DNA of 53,642 nt from Nonomuraea longispora (GCF_004348345.1 NZ_SMJZ01000029.1:1-53642), one strand, 5' to 3'; counted from the first letter of the stretch, positions 23,990 to 32,271 are shown. Notes: generated by a model from the letters alone, not told the origin. A program made the numbers and translations.

Positions 23990-24640
23990 TCAATCTTCAT
24001 TTGTTTTAGAAACGCGGAACGCCACGCAGCACTCCCCCGGCCGCGGGTCCAGACGTGCCCTGCCGGGGTCGTCGCCCAACCCTTCCAGCAGCCCCTCGCA
24101 CAGGGCCAGGTTGACCGAGCAGACCAGCACCGGCTGCTCCTCGGCCAGCACGTGGAACGGGCAGTTGCGAAGCCGCACCCGGCCGCCCTCCTCGTAGGGC
24201 TCGTAGCCGCGCTCCCGCAGCACCCTCTCGACCGGCTCGCCCCGGCGCCCCCCGGCCATCCTGACGCCCACGTCGCGCGCCGCGCGCTCGGCCTGCTCGT
24301 CGGCGCCGAGCAGCTCGACCACGCCGGCGAGGACCGAGGCGAGGATGGCGTAGTCGCGCGGTGGCAGGCTCACCGACCGCTCACCCCTCGCCCTGCGGTA
24401 GACCTTGGCGGGCCGACCGCTGCCGGGCCCTCTCTTCTCCGGCCGGCGAAAGCCGCTCTCCAGCAGACCGGCCTCGACCAGCCGGTCGAGGTGGTGACCG
24501 GCGAGGGTCCTGGACACGCCGGCGGCCTCGGCCGCCTCTCCCCTGCCGACGTCTCCGCCCCTGGCCGCCACCACGTCGTAGAGGCTGCGGCGTACGGGAT
24601 CGTGCAGCAGGGCCAGCGCGTCGAGGTCGTCGCTACTCAC
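23990..24640 (-). CDS. Winged-HTH regulator with cysteine cluster (SufR/ArsR-like)
   Basis: This is a 216-residue DNA-binding regulator. The N-terminal winged HTH covers about residues 8-85 (LHDPVRRSLYDVV, AAGVSRTLAGHHLDRL). The C-terminal half holds cysteines in CPFH, LVC, ALC and GECC, an arrangement reminiscent of iron-sulfur regulators such as SufR. No suf genes are adjacent. A likely target is its own operon with the DUF3291 gene. Metal or cluster binding is inference from the cysteines. Confidence 0.86.
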   Translation of the reverse strand: MSSDDLDALALLHDPVRRSLYDVVAARGGDVGRGEAAEAAGVSRTLAGHHLDRLVEAGLLESGFRRPEKRGPGSGRPAKVYRRARGERSVSLPPRDYAILASVLAGVVELLGADEQAERAARDVGVRMAGGRRGEPVERVLRERGYEPYEEGGRVRLRNCPFHVLAEEQPVLVCSVNLALCEGLLEGLGDDPGRARLDPRPGECCVAFRVSKTNED

Positions 24641-24693
24641 AGCCGGAGTCTACGAAAGCCCCCGCCCGGCACGAACCGGTCCCGCCCGGGGCC

Positions 24694-24729
24694 GCTCAGT
24701 AGGCCGATCAGTAGGACGCTCAGTAGGAC
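24694..24729. repeat. Three tandem 12-bp repeats over the FKBP-remnant stop codon
   Basis: GCTCAGTAGGCC, GATCAGTAGGAC and GCTCAGTAGGAC follow each other at 24694, 24706 and 24718. On the - strand each contains CCTACTGA, the Tyr-stop end of the FKBP frame, so the gene terminus appears to have been triplicated. Confidence 0.85.
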
Positions 24730-25410
24730 GCGATGACGTCGACGACGAAGACGAGCGTGTCGGAGCCTTTGATGCCGTACGCCGGGTTGCCGGAGGGGCC
24801 GTACCCGTAGGAAGGTGGGACGATCATCACGACCCGGCTCCCGGCCGGGACGCCGGCGAGCGCGCTGTCCCATGCCTTGGTCACGCCGCCGTCGCCGATC
24901 TTGAACGCCTTGGGCCCGCCGGTCGTCCAGATGGTGTCGAAGACGCGGCGCCGGCTCCAGATCGCGCCTTCGTACTGGGTGACGACGAGCTGTCCCGCCT
25001 GCGTCCTTGGCCCCTCGCCGCGGTGCAACACCCTGGCGGCGAAGCGGGCGGGCGGGGCGCCGGCCCGCACCGCCAACGCCGGCCGGGCGCCGCCCGGGAC
25101 GCGCACGCCCGCCAGTGAGCCGCCGCGGGCCTTGACCGACACGCCCTTGGGGTGGGCGCCGAGGATGTCGACGACGTAGAACAGCTCCTCGTCCGCGCCG
25201 ATCCCCGCGGCGGGTTGGCGCCGAAGCCGTCTCCCGGCGGGATGGCGGCGATCACCCTGCTGCCCACCCTGCGCCCCCGCAGGGCCCGCTCCAGGCCCGG
25301 CAGCAGCCGCCCCAGAGGGAAGGCGGCGGGAGTGCCCCGGGTGAAGCTGGAACCGTCAGCTCCGTGCCGTCCGCGGCCCGCGTGGCCCGGCGGGGGCTGC
25401 CGGGGCGAGG
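24720..25410 (-). pseudogene. Frameshifted tandem-FKBP peptidyl-prolyl isomerase
   Basis: This is a remnant of a two-domain FKBP protein like the intact one at 36955-37911. The C-terminal FKBP domain is intact (140-residue frame ending PSYGYGPSGNPAYGIKGSD and VFVVDVIASY). Upstream, the first domain continues in another frame (DGSSFTRGTPAAFPLG, then VGSRVIAAIPPGDGFGANPP). The join requires one missing base near 25205-25212. Further upstream RAADGTEL continues in a third frame, with another missing base near 25357. No signal peptide or lipobox is found before it. Sequencing error could explain one shift, but two shifts plus the missing 5' end argue for decay. The intact last domain could still be expressed. 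Confidence 0.82.
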
Positions 25411-25514
25411 CGATGCTACCGAGCCGCCACGCCGGAGGAGCCGGAAACCGTCCCGGCGCGGGGTTCGAGCCGCTGCACGGAGGCCTTGTCGGTGCTTCCG
25501 CCTCCGCCCAGCTT

Positions 25515-25540
25515 TCATGAGTCGTGCATGTTAACATGAA
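25515..25540. promoter_or_regulatory. Palindromic operator candidate for the MarR gene
   Basis: CATGTTAACATG (25527-25538) is a perfect 12-bp palindrome, and TTCATG (25515) and CATGAA (25535) also form an inverted pair. The site ends two bases before the ATG of the MarR gene, so binding would block its expression. The stretch is AT-rich compared with its surroundings. Confidence 0.7.
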
Positions 25541-25542
25541 GT

Positions 25543-26082
25543 ATGCATGATTCAGCGACGACGGCGAACTTGCTGGGCGCCACCGCGCTCGCCCTGACCG
25601 ACGTGACGCTGGGCCAGGTGACCCGCGCCGCCGGGGTGAGCGCCCGGGAGGCCACGGCCATGGTCACGCTGTCCGCCAGTCCCGGCCTCAGCGTGTCCGA
25701 ACTCGGCAGGCGAGTAGGGCTGACCCAGTCCGCGGCCGCCCGGATGGTCGACGGACTCGAAGCCGACGGCCTGCTCACGCGCGAGCCGCACCCCTTCAAC
25801 CGTCACTGGGTGACCCTCTCGCTCACGGAGACGGGCCGTGCCACGACCCAGCACATCCTCGGAGCACGGGCGACCCCGCTCAGCGGCGTGCTCGACTGCC
25901 TGGACGAAGGAGAGCAGCAGACCCTGTCCGGCCTGCTCGTCAAGATCCTCACACAGCTGTACCAGGACAACGGGAACGCGCAGTACATCTGCCGGCTCTG
26001 CGACCGGGGCGCGTGTGTCGCGGGACATGCGCCCTGCCCGGTCGGTGAGGCCGAACGCCGGGAGCAGCGACAGCCGGGCTGA
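25543..26082 (+). CDS. MarR-family transcriptional regulator with C-terminal Cys cluster
   Basis: This is a 179-residue winged-HTH repressor-type regulator. The recognition region is VSELGRRVGLTQSAAARMVDGLEADGLLTRE in sense, followed by the wing (PFNRHWVTLSLTE). A C-terminal tail carries four cysteines spaced C-x2-C-x4-C-x6-C (CRLCDRGACVAGHAPC), which suggests a metal site or redox sensing. ATG 25543 lies directly after a palindrome that is probably its own operator, with little or no leader. The nearest possible target besides itself is the frameshifted FKBP gene it diverges from. Confidence 0.9.
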   Translation: MHDSATTANLLGATALALTDVTLGQVTRAAGVSAREATAMVTLSASPGLSVSELGRRVGLTQSAAARMVDGLEADGLLTREPHPFNRHWVTLSLTETGRATTQHILGARATPLSGVLDCLDEGEQQTLSGLLVKILTQLYQDNGNAQYICRLCDRGACVAGHAPCPVGEAERREQRQPG

Positions 26083-26255
26083 GCGCACCCGTGGCCACCA
26101 CGCGGTGGCACCCCTGACGGCCTCCTCCTGCCGATCGACCCTATGGACCGTCCACGGCGGGTCCAGCGGGCCGCGGGCACCGCGGTACGGCGCCCCGCCC
26201 GAGGGGGTTCCCGCCTTGCTCGGGCGCAAGGGCTCAGGACGCCGGCCCGCGCGTG

Positions 26256-26280
26256 CACGGCACGGCACGGCACGGCACGG
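26256..26280. repeat. Five tandem CACGG units
   Basis: A 5-bp unit CACGG is repeated exactly five times in the non-coding stretch (26083-26346) between the MarR gene and the convergent response-regulator gene. Nothing else is evident in that gap. Confidence 0.85.
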
Positions 26281-26346
26281 CGACGGGTGATCCGCGTCCG
26301 GTCGAGGAACACCACCGCGGCCCCTGCCCGGCGTGCGGCGGGACTG

Positions 26347-27009
26347 TCACCAGCGGCGCGGGGCCACCAGGCCGGACTCGTAGGCGAACACGACGAGCTG
26401 GGCGCGGTCGCGGGCGCGGAGCTTGGTCATGGCCCGGTTGACATGGGTTTTCGCGGTCATCGGGCTGATCACCATGCGGCCGGCGATCTCGTCGTTGGAC
26501 AGGCCCTGCGCCACGAGGACGACCGCCTCGCGCTCGCGGTTGGTCAGCTCGTCCAATGCCGTGGCCGCGCCGGTGTGGAGCGGCTGGGTCACGTACCGGT
26601 CGATCAGTTTGCGGGTGATCGACGGTGCGAGCAGGGCGTCGCCGCGCGCGGCGACGCGTACGGCGTGCAGCAGGTCCTCGGGCACGATGTCCTTGACGAG
26701 GAATCCGGCGGCGCCGGCGCGCAGCGCGTCGAAGACGTACTCGTCGAGGCCGTAGTTCGTGAGGATGACGACGTGCACCCCGGCCAGGGCCGGGTCGGCG
26801 GCGATGCGCCGGGTGGCCTCGATGCCGTCGGCGACCGGCATCTGGATGTCGACGAGAGCGATGTCGGGCAGGTGCTCCCTGGCCAGGGCCACGGCCCGGT
26901 CGCCGTCGCCGGCCTCGGCCACCACGTCGATGTCGTCCTCCAGGTCGAGCAGGGCGCGGAACCCGCTGCGGATGAGCGGCTGGTCGTCGGCCAGCAGGAC
27001 CCGGATCAC
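26347..27009 (-). CDS. NarL/LuxR-type response regulator
   Basis: This is a two-component response regulator of 220 residues. The receiver domain has the acidic pocket LLADDQP at the N-terminus and the phospho-acceptor D54 in ALVDIQMP. Conserved Thr and Lys follow in ILTNYG and FLVKDI. The C-terminal LuxR HTH reads LTNREREAVVLVAQGLSNDE and continues with a normal recognition helix. Its ATG overlaps the stop of the upstream histidine kinase by four bases, so the two form one signalling unit. The target may include the DUF6223 gene that diverges from the kinase gene. Confidence 0.95.
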   Translation of the reverse strand: MIRVLLADDQPLIRSGFRALLDLEDDIDVVAEAGDGDRAVALAREHLPDIALVDIQMPVADGIEATRRIAADPALAGVHVVILTNYGLDEYVFDALRAGAAGFLVKDIVPEDLLHAVRVAARGDALLAPSITRKLIDRYVTQPLHTGAATALDELTNREREAVVLVAQGLSNDEIAGRMVISPMTAKTHVNRAMTKLRARDRAQLVVFAYESGLVAPRRW

Positions 27010-28133
27010 GACGCCGGCTCCACGGGGAGTTCGGCCCGTACGGAGAAGCCGCCCTCGCCGCGCGGCGCCGCCAGCAGGTGACCGCCGAGCGCGGTGACAC
27101 GTTCGCGCATGCCGAGCAGCCCGACACCGGGCACCGGCGCGAGGTCCGGGGTGGCCCTGCCGTCGTCGTCCACCTGGATGAGGAGGGCGCCGGGACGGTA
27201 GTCGATGAGGACCGTCGCCGTCGCGGCGGCGGCGTGCCGGGCGATGTTGGTCAGCGACTCCTGGACGATCCGGTAAGCGGTCCTGTCCACCGCCGCCGGC
27301 ACGCCCTGGCGCCGCCCTTCGATGGTGAGCGTGGCGTCCAGGCCGGCCGTCCGGGCCCGCTCGACCAGTTCGGGGAGGTGGGCGAGCCCGTGCGGCGGGC
27401 TCGTGTCGTCGTCGCGCAGCGTCTCCAAGGTCGCCCGCAGCTCCCTGGCCGCCTCACGGCCGGCCTCCCGGATCGCCAGCAGGGCATCCGGCACGTGTTC
27501 GCCGCGCTTGCGTGCCACGTGGACGGCGACTTCCGCCTGCACCTTGATGATCGAGATCTGGTGGGTGAGCGAGTCGTGCAGTTCCCGCGCGATGTGCAGC
27601 CGCTCCTCGTCGGCGCGGCGCCGCGCGGCCTCCTCCCGGGTGCGCTCGGCTTCGTCCGCACGCCGCTCGGCCTGCCGCAGCGCTTCGCCCGCGGCGCCGG
27701 CCGCGATCAGCCAGGCCAGTTCGAGGGCGCCCCTGGCCTGCGCGAACGCCTCGCCTGTGTCGTGCAGGCCCGAGACCATGGCCGCGAACGGCAGGGAGGC
27801 CAGCATGCCCACGCTCACCACCACCGTGACCGTGCGGTGCCCCGCGCGTACGGCCGCGTACACCGCGAACAGGTACGCGATGGCGGGCACGTCGAAGCCG
27901 GCCGCCTGATGGCCCAGCGCGCACAGCCCGGTGACGGCCAGGACGACGAGCGGGGCCCGGCGGCGCGCGGCCAGCGCCAGGCCGCCGGCCGTCAGCAGCG
28001 AGTAGCCGAGCACGTCGAGCGACGTGCCTGAGTGCTGGTCCGACAGCCCGGTGACCAGCAGCGTGGCCGCCACGCCCACGGCGATGGCCCCGTCCGTGAC
28101 GGGTGCCCGCGGACCGGACCGTGCAGTGCTCAT
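27006..28133 (-). CDS. Sensor histidine kinase, NarL-system type (HisKA_3)
   Basis: This is a membrane sensor kinase of 375 residues. About four to five hydrophobic segments fill residues 15-160, with almost no external loops, followed by a coiled coil (LRQAERRADEAERTREE). The HisKA_3 dimerisation motif with the phospho-His is RELHDSLTHQISI, and the ATPase domain ends with VGLLGMRERVTALGG. The lack of a large extracellular domain suggests sensing within the membrane, as in cell-envelope stress kinases. It is co-translated with the response regulator. Confidence 0.94.
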   Translation of the reverse strand: MSTARSGPRAPVTDGAIAVGVAATLLVTGLSDQHSGTSLDVLGYSLLTAGGLALAARRRAPLVVLAVTGLCALGHQAAGFDVPAIAYLFAVYAAVRAGHRTVTVVVSVGMLASLPFAAMVSGLHDTGEAFAQARGALELAWLIAAGAAGEALRQAERRADEAERTREEAARRRADEERLHIARELHDSLTHQISIIKVQAEVAVHVARKRGEHVPDALLAIREAGREAARELRATLETLRDDDTSPPHGLAHLPELVERARTAGLDATLTIEGRRQGVPAAVDRTAYRIVQESLTNIARHAAAATATVLIDYRPGALLIQVDDDGRATPDLAPVPGVGLLGMRERVTALGGHLLAAPRGEGGFSVRAELPVEPAS

Positions 28134-28187
28134 GCGCGCACCTTAACCGAGCGCCGCCGCGGGCGGGTCCCGCCCACGGATGACCGG

Positions 28188-28242
28188 CCGGCTACCGCGT
28201 ACGCGGTACTTCCGCGGCCACTGCGGCGTCAGCGGTAGCCGG
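28188..28242. promoter_or_regulatory. Long inverted repeat with an internal palindrome upstream of the kinase gene
   Basis: CCGGCTACCGC (28188-28198) and GCGGTAGCCGG (28232-28242) are 11-bp arms separated by 33 bases. ACCGCGTACGCGGT (28194-28207) is itself a 14-bp palindrome. The site lies between the divergent kinase and DUF6223 genes, where an operator for the response regulator would be expected. Confidence 0.5.
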
Positions 28243-28319
28243 CTGCCCTGTCGGCGGCAGGGCGTAATGTCCGCGCCCGCCCGACGACGGGCGGCGGGGC
28301 CGGCGGAGATGATCGGACT

Positions 28320-28342
28320 GCGTCCTCCCGCGGGGAGGACGC
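28320..28342. other. Leader hairpin 1 upstream of the DUF6223 gene
   Basis: GCGTCCTCC pairs with GGAGGACGC around a five-base loop, 70 bases before the start codon. It probably lies in the 5' leader. Confidence 0.55.
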
Positions 28343-28361
28343 TCCTCCCGCACCGATGAAA

Positions 28362-28388
28362 GGCGTCCCTCCGCAGGCGGGGGACGCC
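28362..28388. other. Leader hairpin 2 directly before the DUF6223 ribosome-binding site
   Basis: GGCGTCCC pairs with GGGACGCC around an 11-base loop, ending some 12 bases before AGGAGA and the ATG at 28412. Together with hairpin 1 it may influence expression of the gene. Confidence 0.55.
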
Positions 28389-28411
28389 CTGCCGCAGAGA
28401 AGGAGAACCTC

Positions 28412-28819
28412 ATGCCCGTTCGACAGGTGTTCGCCGCTGCCGGAAACGCTCTGGCCGGAGGGTTGTGGTCGGCGACCCCGGCGGCCGCTCACGTCCTGGT
28501 CCAGCCGGAAGCCGGTCTGTACGCCCTGAGCGCCGGACGGCTCGGAGCCATCGTGGCCGCGCTGTCGGGGCTGGCCGGCGCGGTCGTCGGCGGGTGGGCC
28601 CTGAGGCGTGCCTCCGGCCCCGGCAGGCCGGGAAGGGCCGTGGTGGCCCTGGTGGCGGGACTGGCCGGCATGGGGCTCGGCGGGCTGGTGGTGGCCACCG
28701 CCGAGGGCGGCCTCGGCACCGGCAACGGGCTGGGTGGCGGCGTCGTGGCGCTGGTGGTGGGGTTGGCAGGCGCGGTGATGGGCGGGCTGGCCCTGGCCCG
28801 CTCGCGCCGCGCGGGCTGA
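28412..28819 (+). CDS. DUF6223-like membrane protein
   Basis: This is a 135-residue hydrophobic protein resembling the DUF6223 family of actinobacterial membrane proteins. It has a probable signal or first membrane segment ending in TPAAAHV, then three glycine/alanine-rich helices (about 45-62, 77-97 and 108-127). Arg-rich loops lie between them. ATG 28412 has AGGAGA at a good distance. It diverges from the histidine kinase gene. Function unknown; a role as output of the two-component system is only inference. Confidence 0.75.
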   Translation: MPVRQVFAAAGNALAGGLWSATPAAAHVLVQPEAGLYALSAGRLGAIVAALSGLAGAVVGGWALRRASGPGRPGRAVVALVAGLAGMGLGGLVVATAEGGLGTGNGLGGGVVALVVGLAGAVMGGLALARSRRAG

Positions 28820-28877
28820 TCGCCGTAGCGGGCGCCACGAATTCAGCGACGTCGCACGAACCCCGGCGACGCACGCT

Positions 28878-28909
28878 CCGGGCGCCGGGGGCGCGCCCCC
28901 GGCGCCCGG
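28878..28909. terminator. 32-bp perfect palindrome, bidirectional terminator
   Basis: CCGGGCGCCGGGGGCG and its exact reverse complement adjoin, giving a stem of up to 16 bp. It lies between the convergent ends of the DUF6223 and GH2 genes. Confidence 0.75.
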
Positions 28910-28947
28910 CTCCAGGGGGCGGTGGACCGGACATCGATTCCGCCGAT

Positions 28948-30774
28948 CTACGAGCCCGAGGGGGTGGCGGCCCGTTCGATGGCGGCCGGACGTTGTTGCG
29001 CCGCGCGGATGCGGGAGACGTCCAGCTTGCTCGTGCGGTCGAAGCGGTAGACGCCGTTCTGTTCCTGGAAGACGTCGGTGAGCTGGGTGTAGCAGTAGCC
29101 GAACATCCGGGGGTCGTCCAGCAGCACGGCGACCAGCCCGGCGAAGCGCTCCTGCATCTCGTCCTCGCTCGTGGGCCGCTCGCCGTACCCCCAGGAGCTC
29201 TCCCCGGGACGCGCGCCCGGGTTCCACCAGATGCCCCCGAACTCGCTGCAGAAGTACGGCTGCCCCGCGTACGGCACCGACCAGGCCGTGCCGTCGCGGT
29301 CGGCGTTGACGAACGGCTTGCCCTCGGCCAGCCCGGCCATCAGCCGGCCGAACACCTCGGGATCCTGCTCGTAGCAGTGCGAGTCGTAGATGTCGGCGCC
29401 GGCGACCCGGTGCGCGTAGCCGGACGCGTCGAGCACCGGGCGGGTGGGGTCGGCCGCCTTGGTGGCCAGGTACATGCCCCGGGTGACGTCGTCGAGCACG
29501 GTGATCCGGTCGTGCAGCCGCTGCCACGTCTCGTTGAGCGGGCACCAGCCGACGATGCTCGGGTGCGAGTAGTCGCGTTCGACCGCCTCCAGCCACTGGG
29601 TCACGAACGACGCGGTCGGCTGCTGGTTGTCGCCGGGAGGGCCGCCGGTGTTGGCGCCCCAGTCGCCGAACTCGCCCCAGACCAGGAACCCGGCCCGGTC
29701 GGCGTGGTAGAGGTAACGCTCCTCGAACACCTTCTGGTGCAGCCGGGCGCCGTTGAACCCCGCGGCCACGGCCAGCTCGATGTCACGGCGCAGGGCCTCG
29801 TCCGTGGGCGCGGTCATGAGGCCGTCGGGATAGTAGCCCTGGTCGAGCACGAGCCGCTGGAAGCGCACCTCGCCGTTGAGCAGGACGGCGTGCCCGTCGA
29901 GGGTGACCGAGCGGAGACCGGCGTAGCTCGTGGCCGTGTCGCTCACGGCGCCGTCGCCGTCGAGCAGGTCGATGCGCAGGTCGTACAGGTGCGGGTCTTC
30001 GGGGCTCCACAGCCGTACCCGGTCGTCCGGCAGCGGCAGCCACAGCTCGGCGGACAGGTCGAGGCCGGCGCGCGATCGTGCCCGCGCGACCTCCCCGGCC
30101 TGGTCCGACACCGTCACGCGGACCTCGTGCCCGGCTCGGCCGCCCGGCACCGGCACCGTGACGCGGAACGCGGACGCGGCGACGTTCGGCGTGATCCGCG
30201 GCCGGCGGAGGTGCGTGCTCGGCACGGGCTCGCACCACACCGTCTGCCAGATGCCGGTGGTGCGTCCGTACCGCGCTCCGCGCCCCTCGTAGGTGGTGGC
30301 CTGCTTGCCGCGCGCCTGCGGCCCGGTGCGGGGATCCCGGGCGCGCACGACCACGGTGTACGTGTGCGCCGGGTCGGCCGCGGCGGCCAGGTCGCAGGTG
30401 AACGGGGTGAACCCGCCCCGGTGCCGGCCGGCTTCGACGCCGTCGACCCACACCGTGGCGTCGTGGTCGACCGCCTGGAAGTGCAGCAGCACCCGCTGCC
30501 CCGCCCACTCGTCCGGCACCTGGACGGTGCGGCGGTACCAGACGGCCGGGTGGAAGTCGGGGTCGCCGATGCCGGACAGCGGCGCCTCCGGGCAGAACGG
30601 CACGACGATCTCGCCGGTCAGGTCACGGTCGAGCAGGCCGCGCTCCAGCCCGGAGTCGCCGGGGTCCCTCTCGAACTGCCAGGTCCCGTTCAGGCACTGC
30701 CATGCGGCGCGGACGAACTGCGGACGGGGATACTCCGGGCGGGGGACCACGGGGTTGTCAGGCACGATGCTCAC
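28948..30774 (-). CDS. Glycoside hydrolase family 2 enzyme (beta-galactosidase/beta-glucuronidase type)
   Basis: This is a retaining glycosidase of 608 residues. It has a jelly-roll sugar-binding domain (about 20-185), an immunoglobulin-like domain (about 186-290) and a TIM barrel. The acid/base is E415 in CPLNETW and the nucleophile is E511 in YFCSEFGG. No signal peptide is visible, so the substrate should be taken up first. The GTG start at 30774 lies 19 bases after the transporter-relic stop, and the ribosome-binding site is weak. With the adjacent LacI regulator, sulfatase and transporter remains it belonged to a glycan-use cluster. Exact sugar unknown. Confidence 0.9.
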   Translation of the reverse strand: MSIVPDNPVVPRPEYPRPQFVRAAWQCLNGTWQFERDPGDSGLERGLLDRDLTGEIVVPFCPEAPLSGIGDPDFHPAVWYRRTVQVPDEWAGQRVLLHFQAVDHDATVWVDGVEAGRHRGGFTPFTCDLAAAADPAHTYTVVVRARDPRTGPQARGKQATTYEGRGARYGRTTGIWQTVWCEPVPSTHLRRPRITPNVAASAFRVTVPVPGGRAGHEVRVTVSDQAGEVARARSRAGLDLSAELWLPLPDDRVRLWSPEDPHLYDLRIDLLDGDGAVSDTATSYAGLRSVTLDGHAVLLNGEVRFQRLVLDQGYYPDGLMTAPTDEALRRDIELAVAAGFNGARLHQKVFEERYLYHADRAGFLVWGEFGDWGANTGGPPGDNQQPTASFVTQWLEAVERDYSHPSIVGWCPLNETWQRLHDRITVLDDVTRGMYLATKAADPTRPVLDASGYAHRVAGADIYDSHCYEQDPEVFGRLMAGLAEGKPFVNADRDGTAWSVPYAGQPYFCSEFGGIWWNPGARPGESSWGYGERPTSEDEMQERFAGLVAVLLDDPRMFGYCYTQLTDVFQEQNGVYRFDRTSKLDVSRIRAAQQRPAAIERAATPSGS

Positions 30775-30793
30775 TTTCTCGATGGGGACGTGC

Positions 30794-31267
30794 TCAGGAC
30801 TTGACTGCGCCGGCGATACCTTCGACGAAGTAGCGCTGCAGGGCGATGAACAGCGCGAGGACCGGCAGCAGCGAGATCGTCGCCGCGGCGGCCGTGCCCG
30901 GCCAGTCGGTGGCGTTCTCGCCGACGAACGCGAGCATGCCGACGCTCACGGTGCGCAGGTCGGGCCGGGAGAAGGCGAAGACCAACGGCAGGAAGAACGC
31001 GTTCCAGGTGTTCAGGAAGGTGAGGACGGTGACCGTGGCCGTCAATGGCTTGGCCCGCGGCAACATGATGCGGAAGAAGACGGTCGCGAACCCGGCGCCG
31101 TCGATGAGCGCTGTTGGTCACGCCGATGAAGGACGGGCTGTCGTCGAAGCCGTTCCGGTCGGTGAGCGAATAGAGGTAGCTGCCGGCGATCGGGTAGACG
31201 GTGAACGCGCCGTACAGCCAGCACGGTCGGGGCCTCGCGAACCGGTGGACGGGACGGCGAACGTCAT
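30794..31267 (-). pseudogene. malF/malG-type sugar permease relic (fusion by deletion)
   Basis: This is the remains of two carbohydrate ABC permease genes. An ATG (31267-31265) overlaps the LacI stop as ATGA and would begin a MalF-type protein (MTFAVPSTG). After a frame change comes the first MalF membrane segment and loop (LYGAFTVYPIAGSYLYSLTD, then DSPSFIGVTNSA). Near 31113 this joins, out of frame, the EAA loop of a MalG-type permease (IDGAGFATVFFRIMLPRAKP). The MalG C-terminus then runs intact to GAVKS at 30794. Most of MalF and the N-terminal half of MalG are missing. A functional permease is not possible from this sequence. Confidence 0.85.
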
Positions 31268-32271
31268 GCGCCCGCTCCGGCGACGCCCGTGGTGCTCTGG
31301 TCGACCAGGAGCCGCCAGGGCGCTTCCAGCTCGGCCGCGGGCTCCTGGCCGCCCTCGACGCGCAGTAGGAGGCGGGTCATGGCGAGCTCGGCGATCTTCT
31401 TCTTGTCGGGCACGACGGTGGTCAGCGGTGGCGTGACGAACCGGCCCTCCTCGATGCCGTCGAACCCGACGACGGCGACGTCCTCCGGCACCCGCAGCCC
31501 GCGCGCCAGCACGGCTCGCACCGCCCCGATGGCGAGCAGGTCGTTGTAGCAGAACACCGCGTCCGGCGGCTCGTCCAGGTCGAGCAGGCGCTCCATCGCC
31601 TCCCGGCCGTCCTGGCGTTGGTAGCGGCGCACGGTCGCGTGGATCTCGGGCAGCCCGGCCTCCTCCAGCGCCTGCGCGTAACCGGCCGTCCGGTGCGCCG
31701 CCGTGTTGCCCGTCGGACGTTCCACGTGCCCGATGGCGGCGATGCGGGTCCGGCCCAGAGAGACCAGATGCGCCGTGGCGGCCCGCGCCGCGGCTGTGTC
31801 GTCGATGGCGACGTGGTCGAAGCCCTCCACCCGTATCTCACCCAGCATCACCGCCGGGCAGTTGCCCGCCCAGCGCCGCAGCTCGTCCTCGGTCAGGCCG
31901 AGCGGGCTGAAGATGATCCCGTCGAACAGCGCCGACCGGTCCCGCCGCATCATGATCTGCCGCTCGCGTTCCGCCACGCCCTCGGTGCGGTCGAGGAGCA
32001 CCGTGTATCCGCGCTCCTCGGCCTGGTCCACCACGTGGGCGGCCAGCTCGGTGAAGTAGGGCACGTCCAGCGGCAGCACGAGCGCCAGCAGTTTGGAGCG
32101 CCCCCGGTTCAGGCTGCGGGCCGCGACATTGGGCCGGTAGTCGAGCTCCTCCAGAGCCCGCTGCACCTGGGCTCGGGTCTCCTCGGACACGTAGGCGAAG
32201 TTGTTCACGACGTTGGAGACGGTCCGTGCGGAGACTCCCGCCAGCCGCGCCACGTCACGTTGTGTCACCAC
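31264..32271 (-). CDS. LacI-family transcriptional regulator
   Basis: This is a sugar-responsive repressor of 335 residues. The N-terminal HTH reads VTQRDVARLAGVSARTVSNV, followed by the hinge helix (YRPNVAARSLNRG) and a periplasmic-binding-protein-like effector domain. GTG 32271 has TGGAGG about ten bases upstream. Three similar 14-bp palindromes of LacI-operator type lie between it and the divergent solute-binding-protein gene, so it should repress both directions. Its stop overlaps the start codon of the malF relic, showing that it once led a regulator-permease-GH2 operon. Confidence 0.94.
   Translation of the reverse strand: MVTQRDVARLAGVSARTVSNVVNNFAYVSEETRAQVQRALEELDYRPNVAARSLNRGRSKLLALVLPLDVPYFTELAAHVVDQAEERGYTVLLDRTEGVAERERQIMMRRDRSALFDGIIFSPLGLTEDELRRWAGNCPAVMLGEIRVEGFDHVAIDDTAAARAATAHLVSLGRTRIAAIGHVERPTGNTAAHRTAGYAQALEEAGLPEIHATVRRYQRQDGREAMERLLDLDEPPDAVFCYNDLLAIGAVRAVLARGLRVPEDVAVVGFDGIEEGRFVTPPLTTVVPDKKKIAELAMTRLLLRVEGGQEPAAELEAPWRLLVDQSTTGVAGAGA

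Noticed and set aside
26256..26280. CACGG pentamer repeats as a CRISPR or integration site
   Set aside because: The unit is too short, there are no spacers, and no cas, integrase or transposase gene is present.
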